A stretch of DNA of 64,000 nucleotides. Origin: Robertmurraya sp. FSL R5-0851 (GTDB lineage Bacteria > Bacillota > Bacilli > Bacillales > Cytobacillaceae). The stretch spans positions 62,001 through 126,000 of the forward strand of contig NZ_JBBOOE010000002.1 in NCBI RefSeq assembly GCF_038002965.1. Reading direction: 5' to 3'. Both the position numbers and the translations under genes were made by a program. Below, one piece after another: positions 1 to 8,343 of the stretch. The notes beneath the pieces are model-generated. The model was given only the letters and a program-made list of their open reading frames with translations, was not told where the DNA came from and did no database searches. The first letter of the stretch is position 1, and each line of letters opens with the position of its first letter.

Positions 1-47
1 AAGTTAACAATTACCGTGAGAAGTGTCACCTAGAACCTATCTGTTAG
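1..47 (+). CDS. C-terminal end of a group II intron reverse transcriptase (partial)
   Basis: The frame starting at base 3 encodes about 14 residues and stops with TAG at 45-47. They resemble the C-terminus of the intron reverse transcriptase that ends at 17291 (both have a Leu-Asn, Arg and Cys-x-Leu-Glu pattern). It is followed, as in that intron, by domain V. The rest of the gene lies outside the window. The assignment rests on position and weak local similarity. Confidence 0.5.
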   Translation, partial: VNNYREKCHLEPIC

Positions 48-183
48 GATAACTGAGGTAGATGGAACGCCGTATGATGGGAAACTATCACGTACGGTGT
101 GGGACGGGGGAAAAGGTCAGGCTGTAATGTCTGTTTACGGAGGAAGTTTAATCACAACTATCCGAAGACTTACCTATCGTCAT
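1..183 (+). mobile_element. 3' end of a group II intron (domains V and VI)
   Basis: Bases 65-110 form a domain V-like hairpin (GCCGTATGATGG, GAAA-type loop, then CACGTACGGTG). Bases 115-183 form a domain VI-like region ending in CTTACCTATCGTCAT. The same blocks occur at 17295-17416 in the intron that splits the helicase gene, at roughly 80 percent identity by eye. The intron should end at the AT of 182-183, because both introns are then followed by TTA and the second reading frame is restored exactly there. Two related introns have therefore entered two genes of this replicon. Confidence 0.8.
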
Positions 184-716
184 TTATTGGTAACAAGAAG
201 TCTGGAAAACACAAAGAGTTTAACCAAAAGCTTTTTGATTTTCTTACTCACATGGAATCCGATGATTTTGTACTCGAGAAAGTTACTCCGATCGATCGTT
301 TTGTTACAGCGGGCAAGAAATGGAATGTACCTGCAGGTGTTGAGGAATTAAAAACCTTCTATACCAAACTAGCGAATAAATCTGATTACGTAGACAGCAT
401 TCGTCAGAGCAAGGGATTCCAAGCATTTATGAACCGTTCTAAGCCAAGGCAATTAGAAATCGGAGGAAATCCTATTTTACCTTTGAATTCTGGTCAACTA
501 GCACTCTTATTAGCTAGTGGAGCGGTAAACGGAGAAATAGGAGAGGGAGACAATTACCACTTGGTTCAAGGACTTGAAATCGTGAAGAAGATTCCTTCAA
601 CCGAACGAAAGCTAAATGAAAGTGGTAGTGTATCCGTAATTACTAAGATCAAAACTCGCCGGGAAGTGTCCGTTAAGGTAATTACCCCGAGCGGTGTAAT
701 TATGAAGCTGGTCTAG
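184..716 (+). CDS. 3' exon of an intron-interrupted plasmid gene, unknown function
   Basis: An open frame continues from the intron boundary to the TAG at 716, giving about 177 residues. No start codon with a ribosome binding site exists near the intron end, so this is the downstream exon of a larger gene whose first part lies before the window. The sequence is mixed charged and hydrophilic with no signal peptide, membrane segment or recognisable catalytic motif. A TAGGAGGAG motif at its stop serves the next gene 13 bases on. Function is not recognised. The protein should be made only if the intron splices. Confidence 0.6.
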
Positions 717-729
717 GAGGAGAAAAGAT

Positions 730-1074
730 ATGAAGAAGTTAACAGATTCAAATCTTACAGTATCTCTTATGAAAGAAGAAGAATGGTACTTCTTCGAGGT
801 ACTTGGTTTCTCAAATGAAATTACTGGTATCAAATTAGAAGCTGGTAAATTCTATATCCAATTTATCGGTGGAGACTTTGAGGAACCGCAAGAGTTTTGG
901 ATAGAGTATAACCAAACAGCATTTAATGAGATGTGGCAATATGAGTTTAGAAATGATTTTACCTACTCTATATCACCCGATGAATTAACACTTGGCATGC
1001 TTAATGATTTATTCATGAGTGCTTACTGCATGATTAAGGATCAGTCCTATACTTGCAAGCACATGGGGGAATAA
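730..1074 (+). CDS. hypothetical protein, 114 aa
   Basis: ATG preceded by a strong AGGAGGAG site overlapping the end of the upstream gene. The protein is acidic and rich in Trp, Phe and Tyr, with no membrane segment, signal or motif I can name. It lies in a tight run of co-directional genes (13 bases after one gene, 1 base before the next), so it is probably translated as part of one operon with them. Function unknown. Confidence 0.7.
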   Translation: MKKLTDSNLTVSLMKEEEWYFFEVLGFSNEITGIKLEAGKFYIQFIGGDFEEPQEFWIEYNQTAFNEMWQYEFRNDFTYSISPDELTLGMLNDLFMSAYCMIKDQSYTCKHMGE

Positions 1075-1075
1075 T

Positions 1076-1381
1076 GTGATCCAATATATCAGGGTATGTT
1101 CATTTGGAAATTATGAATTTGGGTATTATCAATTTCCCACTGGAGGATGTAAGGACGAATACCAAGTGGTAGCTCGTCTTTGGCTAAGAGAATTCAACTT
1201 CTTAGACGAACGCATCTTATCCTATGAGGATTCGACTCGAGAAGCAATTGAAAGTCTTTCATTTTATGTGGAAGAGGGGTATACATTCCATAACTGTTAC
1301 GGAAAGTATTCATTTTCAGGTGGGTACCAGCTCGTACAATCAGATTCAGGTATTATGCCTGTTTTGCTGAGTATGGTTTAA
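1076..1381 (+). CDS. hypothetical protein, 101 aa
   Basis: Starts with GTG directly after the TAA of the preceding gene, inside GGGGAATAATGTG, which also supplies a purine-rich ribosome binding site. This tight spacing suggests translational coupling. The product is aromatic-rich (many Tyr and Phe), soluble, without recognisable domains. It is the last gene before a terminator at 1413-1454, so it closes the first operon of the window. Confidence 0.65.
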   Translation: MIQYIRVCSFGNYEFGYYQFPTGGCKDEYQVVARLWLREFNFLDERILSYEDSTREAIESLSFYVEEGYTFHNCYGKYSFSGGYQLVQSDSGIMPVLLSMV

Positions 1382-1412
1382 ACAAAAAGACTGTAAAGGT
1401 CTTGTGGCATAT

Positions 1413-1454
1413 AAAAGAGGTTTTGAAGAAATTTTCTTCATGCCTCTTTTTTTT
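1413..1454 (+). terminator. Rho-independent terminator
   Basis: AAAGAGG plus TTTTGAAGAA pair with TTCTTCA plus GCCTCTTT, followed by a run of eight T. It ends the operon of 184-1381. Confidence 0.8.
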
Positions 1455-1482
1455 ACTTTAAAACATTATTGGAGGTTCAATC

Positions 1483-3336
1483 ATGGAAAATCAAATGTCT
1501 TTATTTAGCGTTGAAGAGAGTAATTTAGCGGTATTAGATATACGTTCGGAGCAACAAATCAATAAGAAGGTTTCGTACGATGTGGGCGAGAAGATCGGGT
1601 TGGCACGTAAAGACTTAGCGGCACTTAGAAAGGGATTTGAGGATAATCAAACTTTTTCTGCTTTAGAAGAGATTGAAAATATTAGCTCTGTCCTTGCTGC
1701 TCAAATTATAACAAAATCTGAACTATTTAAAAGCTTTTCTTTGGAAAAAGAGAACGAGAATTGTACAAAGCCTTCTGTTGCTCGTGCCAAACAATTGATC
1801 ATCCAACGAGTAGATGCTACTCCAAGTGGTGATTCAAAAGAAAGCCGTGAGCAATATATGAAGGCTGCGCAATTTGTGCTTCACCGTTTTGACATGATTA
1901 GAGAAATGGAAGACTTATATTCATTTATTTCTGACGTTTCTACTATCATTCGTTACGAAGGCAGAGACTGCTCATTTTATGTGAAGAGAATTGATGAACT
2001 GCTAGCCATGCAAAAGGATCTAGAAAAAGGGTCAAAGGATTATGAAAAAATTAGTAACCAGTTAGCGAACTGTAAGACCATTATGAGAGGTATCGAAAGG
2101 GCAAACCGTTTAGGTTTAAGCAGCTTAGGAAAGAAGTTTTGTAACCTTTTCAAAAGCCAAACAAGCTACGGGAGTACTATTAGGAATGCTCTTAAGGTTG
2201 ATTCCTGGGAGGATTTATTAGGAAAAAAAGAAAAAAAATCTACAGGGAAGAGAAAGCCTGTATGGGAGCGGACATTACCTGAGCGACCAGATCGTATTGG
2301 TGGTGCTCAAAGTCCTGTAGAAAAACCCGAAGATTTAGTACAGTTCTTTGGCTTTCGTGGAGTTGAGTTCGGCCATTACGTCGATGATTCTAAAGCAACT
2401 GAACATCTTCTTCGTTCATCAGAAGCGATGATGGATCTTGCTGAATTACTCGAGGTAGGTTATTCGTTTGTATCTCTCGATGGAACGCTTGCCATGGCCT
2501 TCGGAGCTAGAGGAAGAGGCGGTTCTGCCCTTGCGCACTATGAACCGTTTTCTAACGTCATAAACATGACCAAACAACGTGGTTGTCTTGGAATCTTTGC
2601 CCATGAATTTTGGCACTCATATGACAGTTACCTCTACCGCCTAAGCCATAACGGAAAGTACGGAAAGTTAGACTATGCTTCAAACCCAGATACTTTAGGT
2701 TCACACATTGATTCTTTGGTATCCATTCTGTTCTCTGAACTAATTGAAGTGATTAAGAAAGGGAAAAGTGTAGCTTACTTTGAGAATACGAATGACGATA
2801 AAACCTTTTGGAGAGGTACAGAATTTAAGTCTTGCTATCGTCGTCACAACGGAGATTTATTGGCTGCTATGACTGAAAAGGTTGAATCGGCTAAAGCTCA
2901 GCTAGAGTCAGATATTCAATTCTATTCACGTGTTAGCATCCATGCAGACCAAAGAATCGAAAAAGCGAAAAAAGCTTTCGAGAGAAATATAAAAAAGTTT
3001 GCTCAAGCCTTAGCTTGGTTTCATGAGCAGCAAACAGGTGAGCGAGTGGATAGAATTCCATACCCAACGGATAAGTCTAACTACTATCAAGCTTCCATCT
3101 CATTAGACAAGGGGAAGGTAGATAAGTATTGGAGTTCCAATGTGGAGCTTACCGCTAGAGCCTTTGAATCCTATATCCAAGATAAGCTTGTAGCAAGCGG
3201 AAGAAGAAGCGATTACCTCGTAGCAGGGACTCGTACAGATAGCATAGCTTTTCCTATGGGAGAAGAGAGAACAGCCATTAATGAAAAATTCGAATTAATT
3301 TTCAAGTATCTACGTGATATTGAAATTTTAAAATAG
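1483..3336 (+). CDS. LPD1-type polyvalent zinc metallopeptidase, 617 aa
   Basis: A GGAGG site 6 bases upstream supports this ATG. The central part (about residues 285-390), with a FFGFRGVEFG block and a GARGRGGSALAHYE block, matches my memory of the LPD1 domain of large polyvalent proteins of phages and conjugative elements. It contains a zinc-peptidase HEFWH motif at residues 374-378. The N-terminal half is helical and charged; the C-terminal third is another helical region. Such proteins are thought to enter the recipient with the DNA and counter host responses; that role here is inference. The extreme N-terminus carries QMSLF (residues 4-8), which resembles the sliding-clamp binding consensus. 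Confidence 0.75.
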   Translation: MENQMSLFSVEESNLAVLDIRSEQQINKKVSYDVGEKIGLARKDLAALRKGFEDNQTFSALEEIENISSVLAAQIITKSELFKSFSLEKENENCTKPSVARAKQLIIQRVDATPSGDSKESREQYMKAAQFVLHRFDMIREMEDLYSFISDVSTIIRYEGRDCSFYVKRIDELLAMQKDLEKGSKDYEKISNQLANCKTIMRGIERANRLGLSSLGKKFCNLFKSQTSYGSTIRNALKVDSWEDLLGKKEKKSTGKRKPVWERTLPERPDRIGGAQSPVEKPEDLVQFFGFRGVEFGHYVDDSKATEHLLRSSEAMMDLAELLEVGYSFVSLDGTLAMAFGARGRGGSALAHYEPFSNVINMTKQRGCLGIFAHEFWHSYDSYLYRLSHNGKYGKLDYASNPDTLGSHIDSLVSILFSELIEVIKKGKSVAYFENTNDDKTFWRGTEFKSCYRRHNGDLLAAMTEKVESAKAQLESDIQFYSRVSIHADQRIEKAKKAFERNIKKFAQALAWFHEQQTGERVDRIPYPTDKSNYYQASISLDKGKVDKYWSSNVELTARAFESYIQDKLVASGRRSDYLVAGTRTDSIAFPMGEERTAINEKFELIFKYLRDIEILK

Positions 3337-3348
3337 GGGGAAAAGTGT

Positions 3349-3855
3349 ATGACGTATTCATATCTATGTATAGGTTGTAATCAAGGACTCAAATACAACG
3401 GATTTAAGGGCCAACAGGTGGTTCTAAAACATATCCGTCATGGTGAGGTAATAGAGAGTATTCAAGGCGAATATGACGGTTATGGACAGGTCATAAATGA
3501 TAGCTGGGACAGTCTAAAAGAGGTTCAATGTTCTCTATGGTGCTTTGAGGATTCGACCGATTTTAACAAAAAAGTCTATCAAGGTCAGTTAATGAACTGG
3601 ATTGATTTTCGTATCTTAATAGCAAAAGAACGAGGAATCGATATGGTACCTGGAGACAAAGCATGGAAATCGGGAGATGAACTCACTCAGGAAATGATAA
3701 ACGAGTGGAAGAACATACCCAATATTCCTGTTGAACATCCACGTTCGGGGATTGAAGCATGGCATTTATCTTGCCATGAATCTGCTAGCAAAGAAAAGCA
3801 GGATGCTCATATCATATCTAAAAACGACCCATATTTAGGAATGGGGGACTTATAA
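3349..3855 (+). CDS. hypothetical protein, 168 aa
   Basis: ATG with a GGGGGAAA ribosome binding site, 12 bases after the LPD1 gene, and followed without a gap by the next ATG. The N-terminus has a Cys-x-x-Cys-like start (CIGC) and the rest is acidic and Trp-rich. No enzyme motif, signal peptide or membrane segment is visible. By position it is part of the same operon as the metallopeptidase. Function not recognised. Confidence 0.65.
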   Translation: MTYSYLCIGCNQGLKYNGFKGQQVVLKHIRHGEVIESIQGEYDGYGQVINDSWDSLKEVQCSLWCFEDSTDFNKKVYQGQLMNWIDFRILIAKERGIDMVPGDKAWKSGDELTQEMINEWKNIPNIPVEHPRSGIEAWHLSCHESASKEKQDAHIISKNDPYLGMGDL

Positions 3856-4038
3856 ATGACTGCCGTTCTCTATGATGAAGAAAAGATGAAACGCTTTGTT
3901 GATAAAGACCGTTATTTGTCATTTGTATTCAATGACCTTCAAATGAGAAATCATTCCAAGTCAGAGGCCTTGTTATACATCTTCAATAGCAATGTCCTAA
4001 ACGATACAGCCGTGGAAGATGAATATAACCGTTTATAA
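3856..4038 (+). CDS. small hypothetical protein, 60 aa
   Basis: ATG follows the TAA of the preceding gene immediately; GGGGG 9 bases upstream gives a ribosome binding site. The product is a short charged helical protein. Just downstream, GAGGACT and AGTCCTC (about 4047-4073) form a hairpin without a T-run, which may process or attenuate the transcript before the methyltransferase. Function unknown. Confidence 0.55.
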   Translation: MTAVLYDEEKMKRFVDKDRYLSFVFNDLQMRNHSKSEALLYIFNSNVLNDTAVEDEYNRL

Positions 4039-4094
4039 ATCTATTGTGAGGACTTTCCACAAGGGAGTCCTCTTACTATTAGGAGGATATAAAA

Positions 4095-5504
4095 ATGAAC
4101 TTAAAATTAAAAAAGGTATACAGTGTATCAAAAAAAGGGAAGCCCGAGAAACCAAGACTGTTTCTTCAACATTTAATTTGTGAGGCAGCAGGATTCGAAC
4201 CAAAGGGTGAAATCTTCATTCATACATCGGAAGAGAAAGAAGAGATCATTATTCAAAACTATCCGTTTGAAAATGAAGAGAACATTCATACAATGCATGT
4301 ATCCTCAAGAAAGAGTAAACTTAGTCAGCAAGAACGACCTCTTATAGATACGGCAGGTGCAAAATATGCTTTTTTAGACATAAACCAGAAAGTGGAGATG
4401 AATGTTTATAGAAAAGGGAATAAAGGAAGAGTCGTCATTAAACCGCTTGAATATAAGTTGTTTGATAATTCTACGATTCCTACTCCGAAAGACCAACGTA
4501 TACGTTTTTTAAGTGTGTGTGCGGGAGCGGGTGTAGGTACATCAATTCTTCAATCTACAAATTATTTTTCGCCAATACAAGAGATAGAATTGGAAGACGA
4601 TAGTACAGAAGTGCTGCTTCATAATTTTCCTAATACTATGGTATTCAATGGAGATCTGAGAGATTGTATGGATGTAGCGGAGGTTGATATGGCATTCGTT
4701 ACTTTACCTTGTAATGAGCATAGCTCGTTGGGTTTTGGCGATGCAGGGGTAATGAATGATTTAGCATTAGCCACTTCCAAAATTATACAATCATCAAAGG
4801 CAGAGGTCTTGTTTTTTGAGAATGTACCATCTTTCTTCAGGAGTGCAGCTTGGGCTACATTAAAGTGTCTTCTCCAAGAGGATTATCCATTTTGGGCTCA
4901 AAAGGATATTGAATCTTGGGATTTTGGTAACATATCCATGAGAAAAAGAACGTATTCTGTAGCATTTAAAAATGAAGAGAGGTTTATTCATTTTCAATTT
5001 CCTACAGCTCCAAAAGGAAGAAGGAAGAAGTTAAAGGATTACTTAGACCGTTCGGGTGTGGTGCATGAATGGAAGTCAGTAGAAAAATGGATGGAGTCCT
5101 TTAATAGTCGTGGTTCCTCCTGGAAAGATAGAAGTCTAGATTTAACTTTCGTTGACAAGGCCGTTGAACGGATCGCATGTTTGCCTAAACGTTATACCGC
5201 TCAATCAGCCTCTAATAGTCACGTTTTAAGCGATGATAGAAAGTCGTTTAGGTTTTTATCTATAGACGAGATTAAACGCATTCTAGACATTCCAGAATCG
5301 TTTTCATTTACAGACAACATACAAAAGATAAGAAAGTATGAAATGTTGGGACAGTCTGTTTGTGGACGTGTAATTAAAGCCATCGCTAATCGCATAGCAT
5401 ATACATTTATGAAGGTAAAGACCGTTGCTACTGAAAAGGTGAAATCGATTCAAACCAGCTACAGTATTAATAACGGGGGACAACTCGAATTATTACTAAC
5501 TTAA
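4095..5504 (+). CDS. C5 cytosine DNA methyltransferase, 469 aa
   Basis: Transfers a methyl group from S-adenosylmethionine to C5 of cytosine in DNA. After an N-terminal extension of about 135 residues, the catalytic core shows an FLSVCAGAGVGTS-type AdoMet loop (motif I), a Pro-Cys pair at residues 205-206 in LPCNEHS (motif IV, catalytic Cys), and an FENVPS block (motif VI). A C-terminal target-recognition region and a final helix follow. An AGGAGG site precedes the ATG. No restriction endonuclease is adjacent, so it is probably an orphan enzyme that masks plasmid DNA from host restriction (inference). The tail has QLELL, a weak clamp-binding-like motif. Confidence 0.85.
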   Translation: MNLKLKKVYSVSKKGKPEKPRLFLQHLICEAAGFEPKGEIFIHTSEEKEEIIIQNYPFENEENIHTMHVSSRKSKLSQQERPLIDTAGAKYAFLDINQKVEMNVYRKGNKGRVVIKPLEYKLFDNSTIPTPKDQRIRFLSVCAGAGVGTSILQSTNYFSPIQEIELEDDSTEVLLHNFPNTMVFNGDLRDCMDVAEVDMAFVTLPCNEHSSLGFGDAGVMNDLALATSKIIQSSKAEVLFFENVPSFFRSAAWATLKCLLQEDYPFWAQKDIESWDFGNISMRKRTYSVAFKNEERFIHFQFPTAPKGRRKKLKDYLDRSGVVHEWKSVEKWMESFNSRGSSWKDRSLDLTFVDKAVERIACLPKRYTAQSASNSHVLSDDRKSFRFLSIDEIKRILDIPESFSFTDNIQKIRKYEMLGQSVCGRVIKAIANRIAYTFMKVKTVATEKVKSIQTSYSINNGGQLELLLT

Positions 5505-5750
5505 TAAAAAGTAATTTTTAATAATTACTTGGAATTGCATCAAAATTATCTGGAATAGATTTTCACAATTATCCGGAATGATAGTTATATCATGGAAATT
5601 AGAGAAATTGAGTTAAGATTTTTTCCACTTAATTATGAAAAACAACTAATGATTAAAGGGTTAGGAGAACTCTATTCCTGCCAATTATGAAAAATTATTC
5701 TCTAAAATTTGTGTCATATCTAAATTCAATTCCGCTTTATTATGAAAGTT
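5505..5750. other. AT-rich intergenic stretch with short repeats
   Basis: No gene seen. AATTATCTGGAAT and AATTATCCGGAAT occur 31 bases apart (about 5542-5579), and TTATGAAAAA-like words recur three times (about 5634-5750). These could be protein-binding sites or the remains of a mobile-element end; I cannot assign them. Confidence 0.35.
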
Positions 5751-5797
5751 AAAAAGACCAAGGTAATATAGTTCATACTGTATACCATGGTCTTTTT
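5751..5797 (+). terminator. Terminator after the methyltransferase
   Basis: AAAAAGACCA and TGGTCTTTTTT pair around a mostly self-complementary middle; the T-run is on the plus strand, and the A-run on the other side could make it work in both directions. Confidence 0.75.
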
Positions 5798-5826
5798 TAT
5801 TTGTTTATGTTATCTTTTTTTTATCT

Positions 5827-5882
5827 AAATTTGTCATAGATTTTAATATAATTTGTCATTTGAATTTATGTAAATTTGTCAT
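5827..5882. repeat. Three direct repeats of AATTTGTCAT
   Basis: AAATTTGTCAT at 5827, AATTTGTCAT at 5850 and AAATTTGTCAT at 5872, spaced 22 and 23 bases, that is about two helical turns. The third overlaps the stop codon of the Xre gene. Regular helical spacing suggests cooperative protein binding, perhaps by the Xre protein or the replication initiator. No function is proven. Confidence 0.5.
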
Positions 5883-6145
5883 TAATATGTACAAGAATGT
5901 TCAGTGCAATTAGGAAACGAACAACTGATTTCAATAAATTCCCCCTCGTTTGCTAGGAGAGTGCAAGGATAGTTATACAGCTTCAATAACTTCACAACCG
6001 TTTCATTTTTTGGTTTAACTTCACCTCTTTCATAATAACGAATTGAGTGGACTGACATACCAATAGCATCGGCAACTTGTTTTTGGGTAAGATTTTTTGC
6101 TAGTCTTGCTAGTCGTAGGCTATTACCTAGTGTAATGGTAATCAT
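5882..6145 (-). CDS. Xre-family helix-turn-helix regulator, about 87 aa
   Basis: The Met at 6145 is preferred because AAGGAAAT lies just upstream; an earlier in-frame Met exists at 6190 without a good site. The first 60 residues form a Cro/C1-type HTH: LRLARLAKNLTQKQVADAIG followed by a recognition helix and SIRYYERGEVKP. The C-terminal 25 residues are short and contain Cys near the end. Divergent from the rep operon, it is a candidate controller of replication or transfer genes (inference). Confidence 0.8.
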   Translation of the reverse strand: MITITLGNSLRLARLAKNLTQKQVADAIGMSVHSIRYYERGEVKPKNETVVKLLKLYNYPCTLLANEGEFIEISCSFPNCTEHSCTY

Positions 6146-6264
6146 ACTATTATTTCCTTCTTTACTTTTAAATGGGTATATTATGGGCAAATATTCCTAT
6201 ATGATATTTACTATAAATCATGGTTTAATAGATGTATATAATTTATTTGAATATCTCAAAAGGG

Positions 6265-6322
6265 AAAAACCCTAGACAATAGCCGTACACGTATACGGTT
6301 TATTTCGTCTAGGGTTTTTTTT
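6265..6322. terminator. Long hairpin terminator
   Basis: AAAAACCCTAGAC pairs with GTCTAGGGTTTTT and encloses an inner CCGTA/TACGG stem. A-run and T-run flank it, so it may insulate both strands between the Xre gene and the rep leader. Confidence 0.7.
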
Positions 6323-6439
6323 ATTGGATTTCCATAATTTATTCGGCCATTGCTAAAAAAATTATATTAGATTAGTAAATTTATTTTATTAGTCTACCGA
6401 TATTATTGATACTATGGAAATTAAACGACACAATAAGAC

Positions 6440-6540
6440 ACAAAAAAACCCACCCGCTCATTTTCAACCATCTAAAACAGTTTGGCCGCTGACAGATGAT
6501 TGAAAACTCAAAAGAGGTAGGATTTCTTACTAAATATTAT
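6440..6540 (-). ncRNA. Candidate antisense RNA against the rep leader
   Basis: On the minus strand, about 100 bases begin near 6540 below a possible promoter and end in a strong hairpin: TTTTCAATCATCT pairs with AGATGGTTGAAAA, extended by CCTACCTC with GAGCGGGTGGG, followed by seven T. It lies about 100 bases upstream of the rep start and is fully complementary to the rep leader. This is the arrangement of counter-transcribed RNAs that control plasmid copy number. Evidence is structural only. Confidence 0.45.
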
Positions 6541-6546
6541 GTATAT

Positions 6547-6574
6547 ATTTTACCATGAGTACGATATTTTACAA
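6547..6574 (-). promoter_or_regulatory. Candidate promoter for the antisense RNA
   Basis: Reading the minus strand: TTGTAA (6574-6569), 16 bases, TAAAAT (6552-6547). Each box matches the SigA consensus at four of six positions, and the spacing is acceptable. Confidence 0.35.
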
Positions 6575-6638
6575 GTAGGAAACCTTCGACAACACTTGCA
6601 ATTTAAGCAGCTGGTTGGGAGAATCGGAGGAGACATAT

Positions 6639-7718
6639 ATGGAAGATGAAAATCTCAATTTAAAGGGGAAAAAAGACAAACTTGAATACTTTAGATTGAT
6701 TGATAACGGTAATCTATCCCCCAGACTAAAGCTTGTAAAAGAGGAAAAAGAGGAAAACTTAGTAACCCTTACTTATTGGGTTCCTGAGCAAGATAAGGTT
6801 ATTTATAATGAAGATGAAGTTCGAAAGTTCTCACTAGATTCATATGGTGAAAACATCCCTTACATAGATGGGGAATTAACCATCTTTAATAATTATTTAT
6901 TTGATTTTTGGTCCTATTACCTAAATGCAGAAGGACTAGCGCTTTACGGTCATTTAAAGCGGTTTGCATATGGTTCAAAAGATTTCTGTTACCCTAATTT
7001 CGAACTAATTAGCTTAAAAATGGATAAGTCTCGACCTACCATTCATAACTACTTAGATATATTAGAAAGATACGGTTTTTCATATAAATTCGGAGTGTAT
7101 AATCGCTCAAGAGAGGGTGTAGAGGAAGGACCGATCTTTAAAATCAGAAAAAAAGTTCCTTTGCTAACAGAAGCACTTATATATGGTAATCCTGATATTG
7201 AGATACCAGAAGATGCCCCAGCACATATTAAAAAGGCTCTTAAAAAGGAGAAAAAGGGTTTACCCGAACGTCTCCGAAAAGAACATGAAAAATACGTTGA
7301 TTCCATGATTAAGAATAACGAAAAGGTTTCTATTGAAAACAAAATTGATTTTGAAGAAATATATAAGCAATGGCAGAAATACGGGGAACTTATTAAAGCC
7401 TCTAGAAAGGAAACTGCTGCCGCATTAGATCAAAGTACTACGCTTCAAGTATCCATGGATAAATCCGAAACGATGATATTAAAACATATTAATCATTATG
7501 TGTTACAGAAGATCTCTAAGCCTTCTTTTGAGACCTTTTTCAAAGATGTTCAACTTCAAGTAAACAATGGTCAACAATCAATTTATATAATTGCACCAAA
7601 TGAATTTGCTAGAGATTGGTTACAGCAAAAGTATGACTATTTAATTAAAGAAGCATTGTCGGACTATGACATAGACATTGAAACTATTGAATATAAATCA
7701 TTAAGTACCTCTGTATAA
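6639..7718 (+). CDS. Plasmid replication initiator with DnaA domain-I-like C-terminus, 359 aa
   Basis: The ATG at 6639 has a CGGAGGAG site at ideal distance and is preferred to the in-frame TTG at 6615. Residues about 90-150 form a winged-helix region (GHLKRFAYGSKDFCYPNFEL, then SRPTIHNYLDILERYGF), as in plasmid Rep and DnaD-like proteins. Residues about 278-350 closely resemble DnaA domain I (KISKPSFETFF, then APNEFARDWL), which in DnaA contacts helicase-loading partners. A charged linker joins them. AT-rich repeats follow immediately, as expected for an origin next to its initiator. The role as initiator is inferred from domains and context. Confidence 0.75.
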   Translation: MEDENLNLKGKKDKLEYFRLIDNGNLSPRLKLVKEEKEENLVTLTYWVPEQDKVIYNEDEVRKFSLDSYGENIPYIDGELTIFNNYLFDFWSYYLNAEGLALYGHLKRFAYGSKDFCYPNFELISLKMDKSRPTIHNYLDILERYGFSYKFGVYNRSREGVEEGPIFKIRKKVPLLTEALIYGNPDIEIPEDAPAHIKKALKKEKKGLPERLRKEHEKYVDSMIKNNEKVSIENKIDFEEIYKQWQKYGELIKASRKETAAALDQSTTLQVSMDKSETMILKHINHYVLQKISKPSFETFFKDVQLQVNNGQQSIYIIAPNEFARDWLQQKYDYLIKEALSDYDIDIETIEYKSLSTSV

Positions 7719-7734
7719 AAACGGAGGTATTTTT

Positions 7735-7960
7735 TTGTTTTTATGGAAGGAGGTTTAAAGGTCTTTAAAGGAGTTTAAAAGATATTAAAGGTAGTTTATT
7801 AGATTTTTATATTAGGTTAAGATTTTCATAAGGTATAGGTTAAAAAAATTTCTAGGTATACCTTAATAGATTTTTAAGGTATAAAATAAAGCTCTTTATA
7901 AAAGAGTGCCAGGTTAAAAAATTTTAAAGGTAGTTAATAGGTTAAAAGATTTTAAACCTC
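7735..7960. repeat. Iteron-like AT-rich repeats, probable origin region
   Basis: GTTTAAAGG-like words recur between 7750 and 7795. Longer copies of AGGTTAA(A)GATTTT or AGGTTAAAAAATTTTAAAGG lie at 7814-7833, 7848-7862, 7911-7930 and 7939-7958, several with inverted-repeat character. With the rep gene immediately upstream and extreme AT content, this is the best candidate for oriV. From 7961 to 8279 I see no gene, only AT-rich DNA. Confidence 0.5.
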
Positions 7961-8279
7961 TGGTTATGAAATTTTTAATCAGAATAAATACAAAGGGGAA
8001 TAATATCTTAAAAAAAATATATAATAAGCACTACCATCCGCATTTTTCTCTATTAATCTATAGCTTGTCGAATGAGGTCATAACGAGTATAATAAGCCTA
8101 TATTTCTTTTTAATTTTTTTTGTTTGCAATCCAACATAGGATTAGCGGGAATCTACTAAACATAGCAGCCTTTGAGGTTGATGGACTAATAGCTTAAACA
8201 TTTTGTTTTTTGCTATTTATTTCAGAGACTTCAAGGGCTTTTTTGCGTTTATTTAGCCAATTTGATGGTGGTGTTTTCA

Positions 8280-8311
8280 AAGAGAATGGGATTTTTCCTA
8301 TTCTCTTTTTT
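8280..8311 (+). terminator. Terminator before the ArdC-like gene
   Basis: AAGAGAATGGG and CCTATTCTCTTTTTT form a strong hairpin with a T-run, 33 bases before the next ATG. Confidence 0.7.
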
Positions 8312-8343
8312 ATATATAAAATTTCTAAAAGGGGCGCTGTTAC

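Noticed and set aside
97..351. Open frames starting in the intron end (97 and 99)
   Set aside because: Their Met codons lie within domain V/VI of the intron; only the part after 183 is exon.
5542..5579. AATTATCYGGAAT repeats considered as a CRISPR or IS end
   Set aside because: Only two copies with no spacer regularity and no partner end found.
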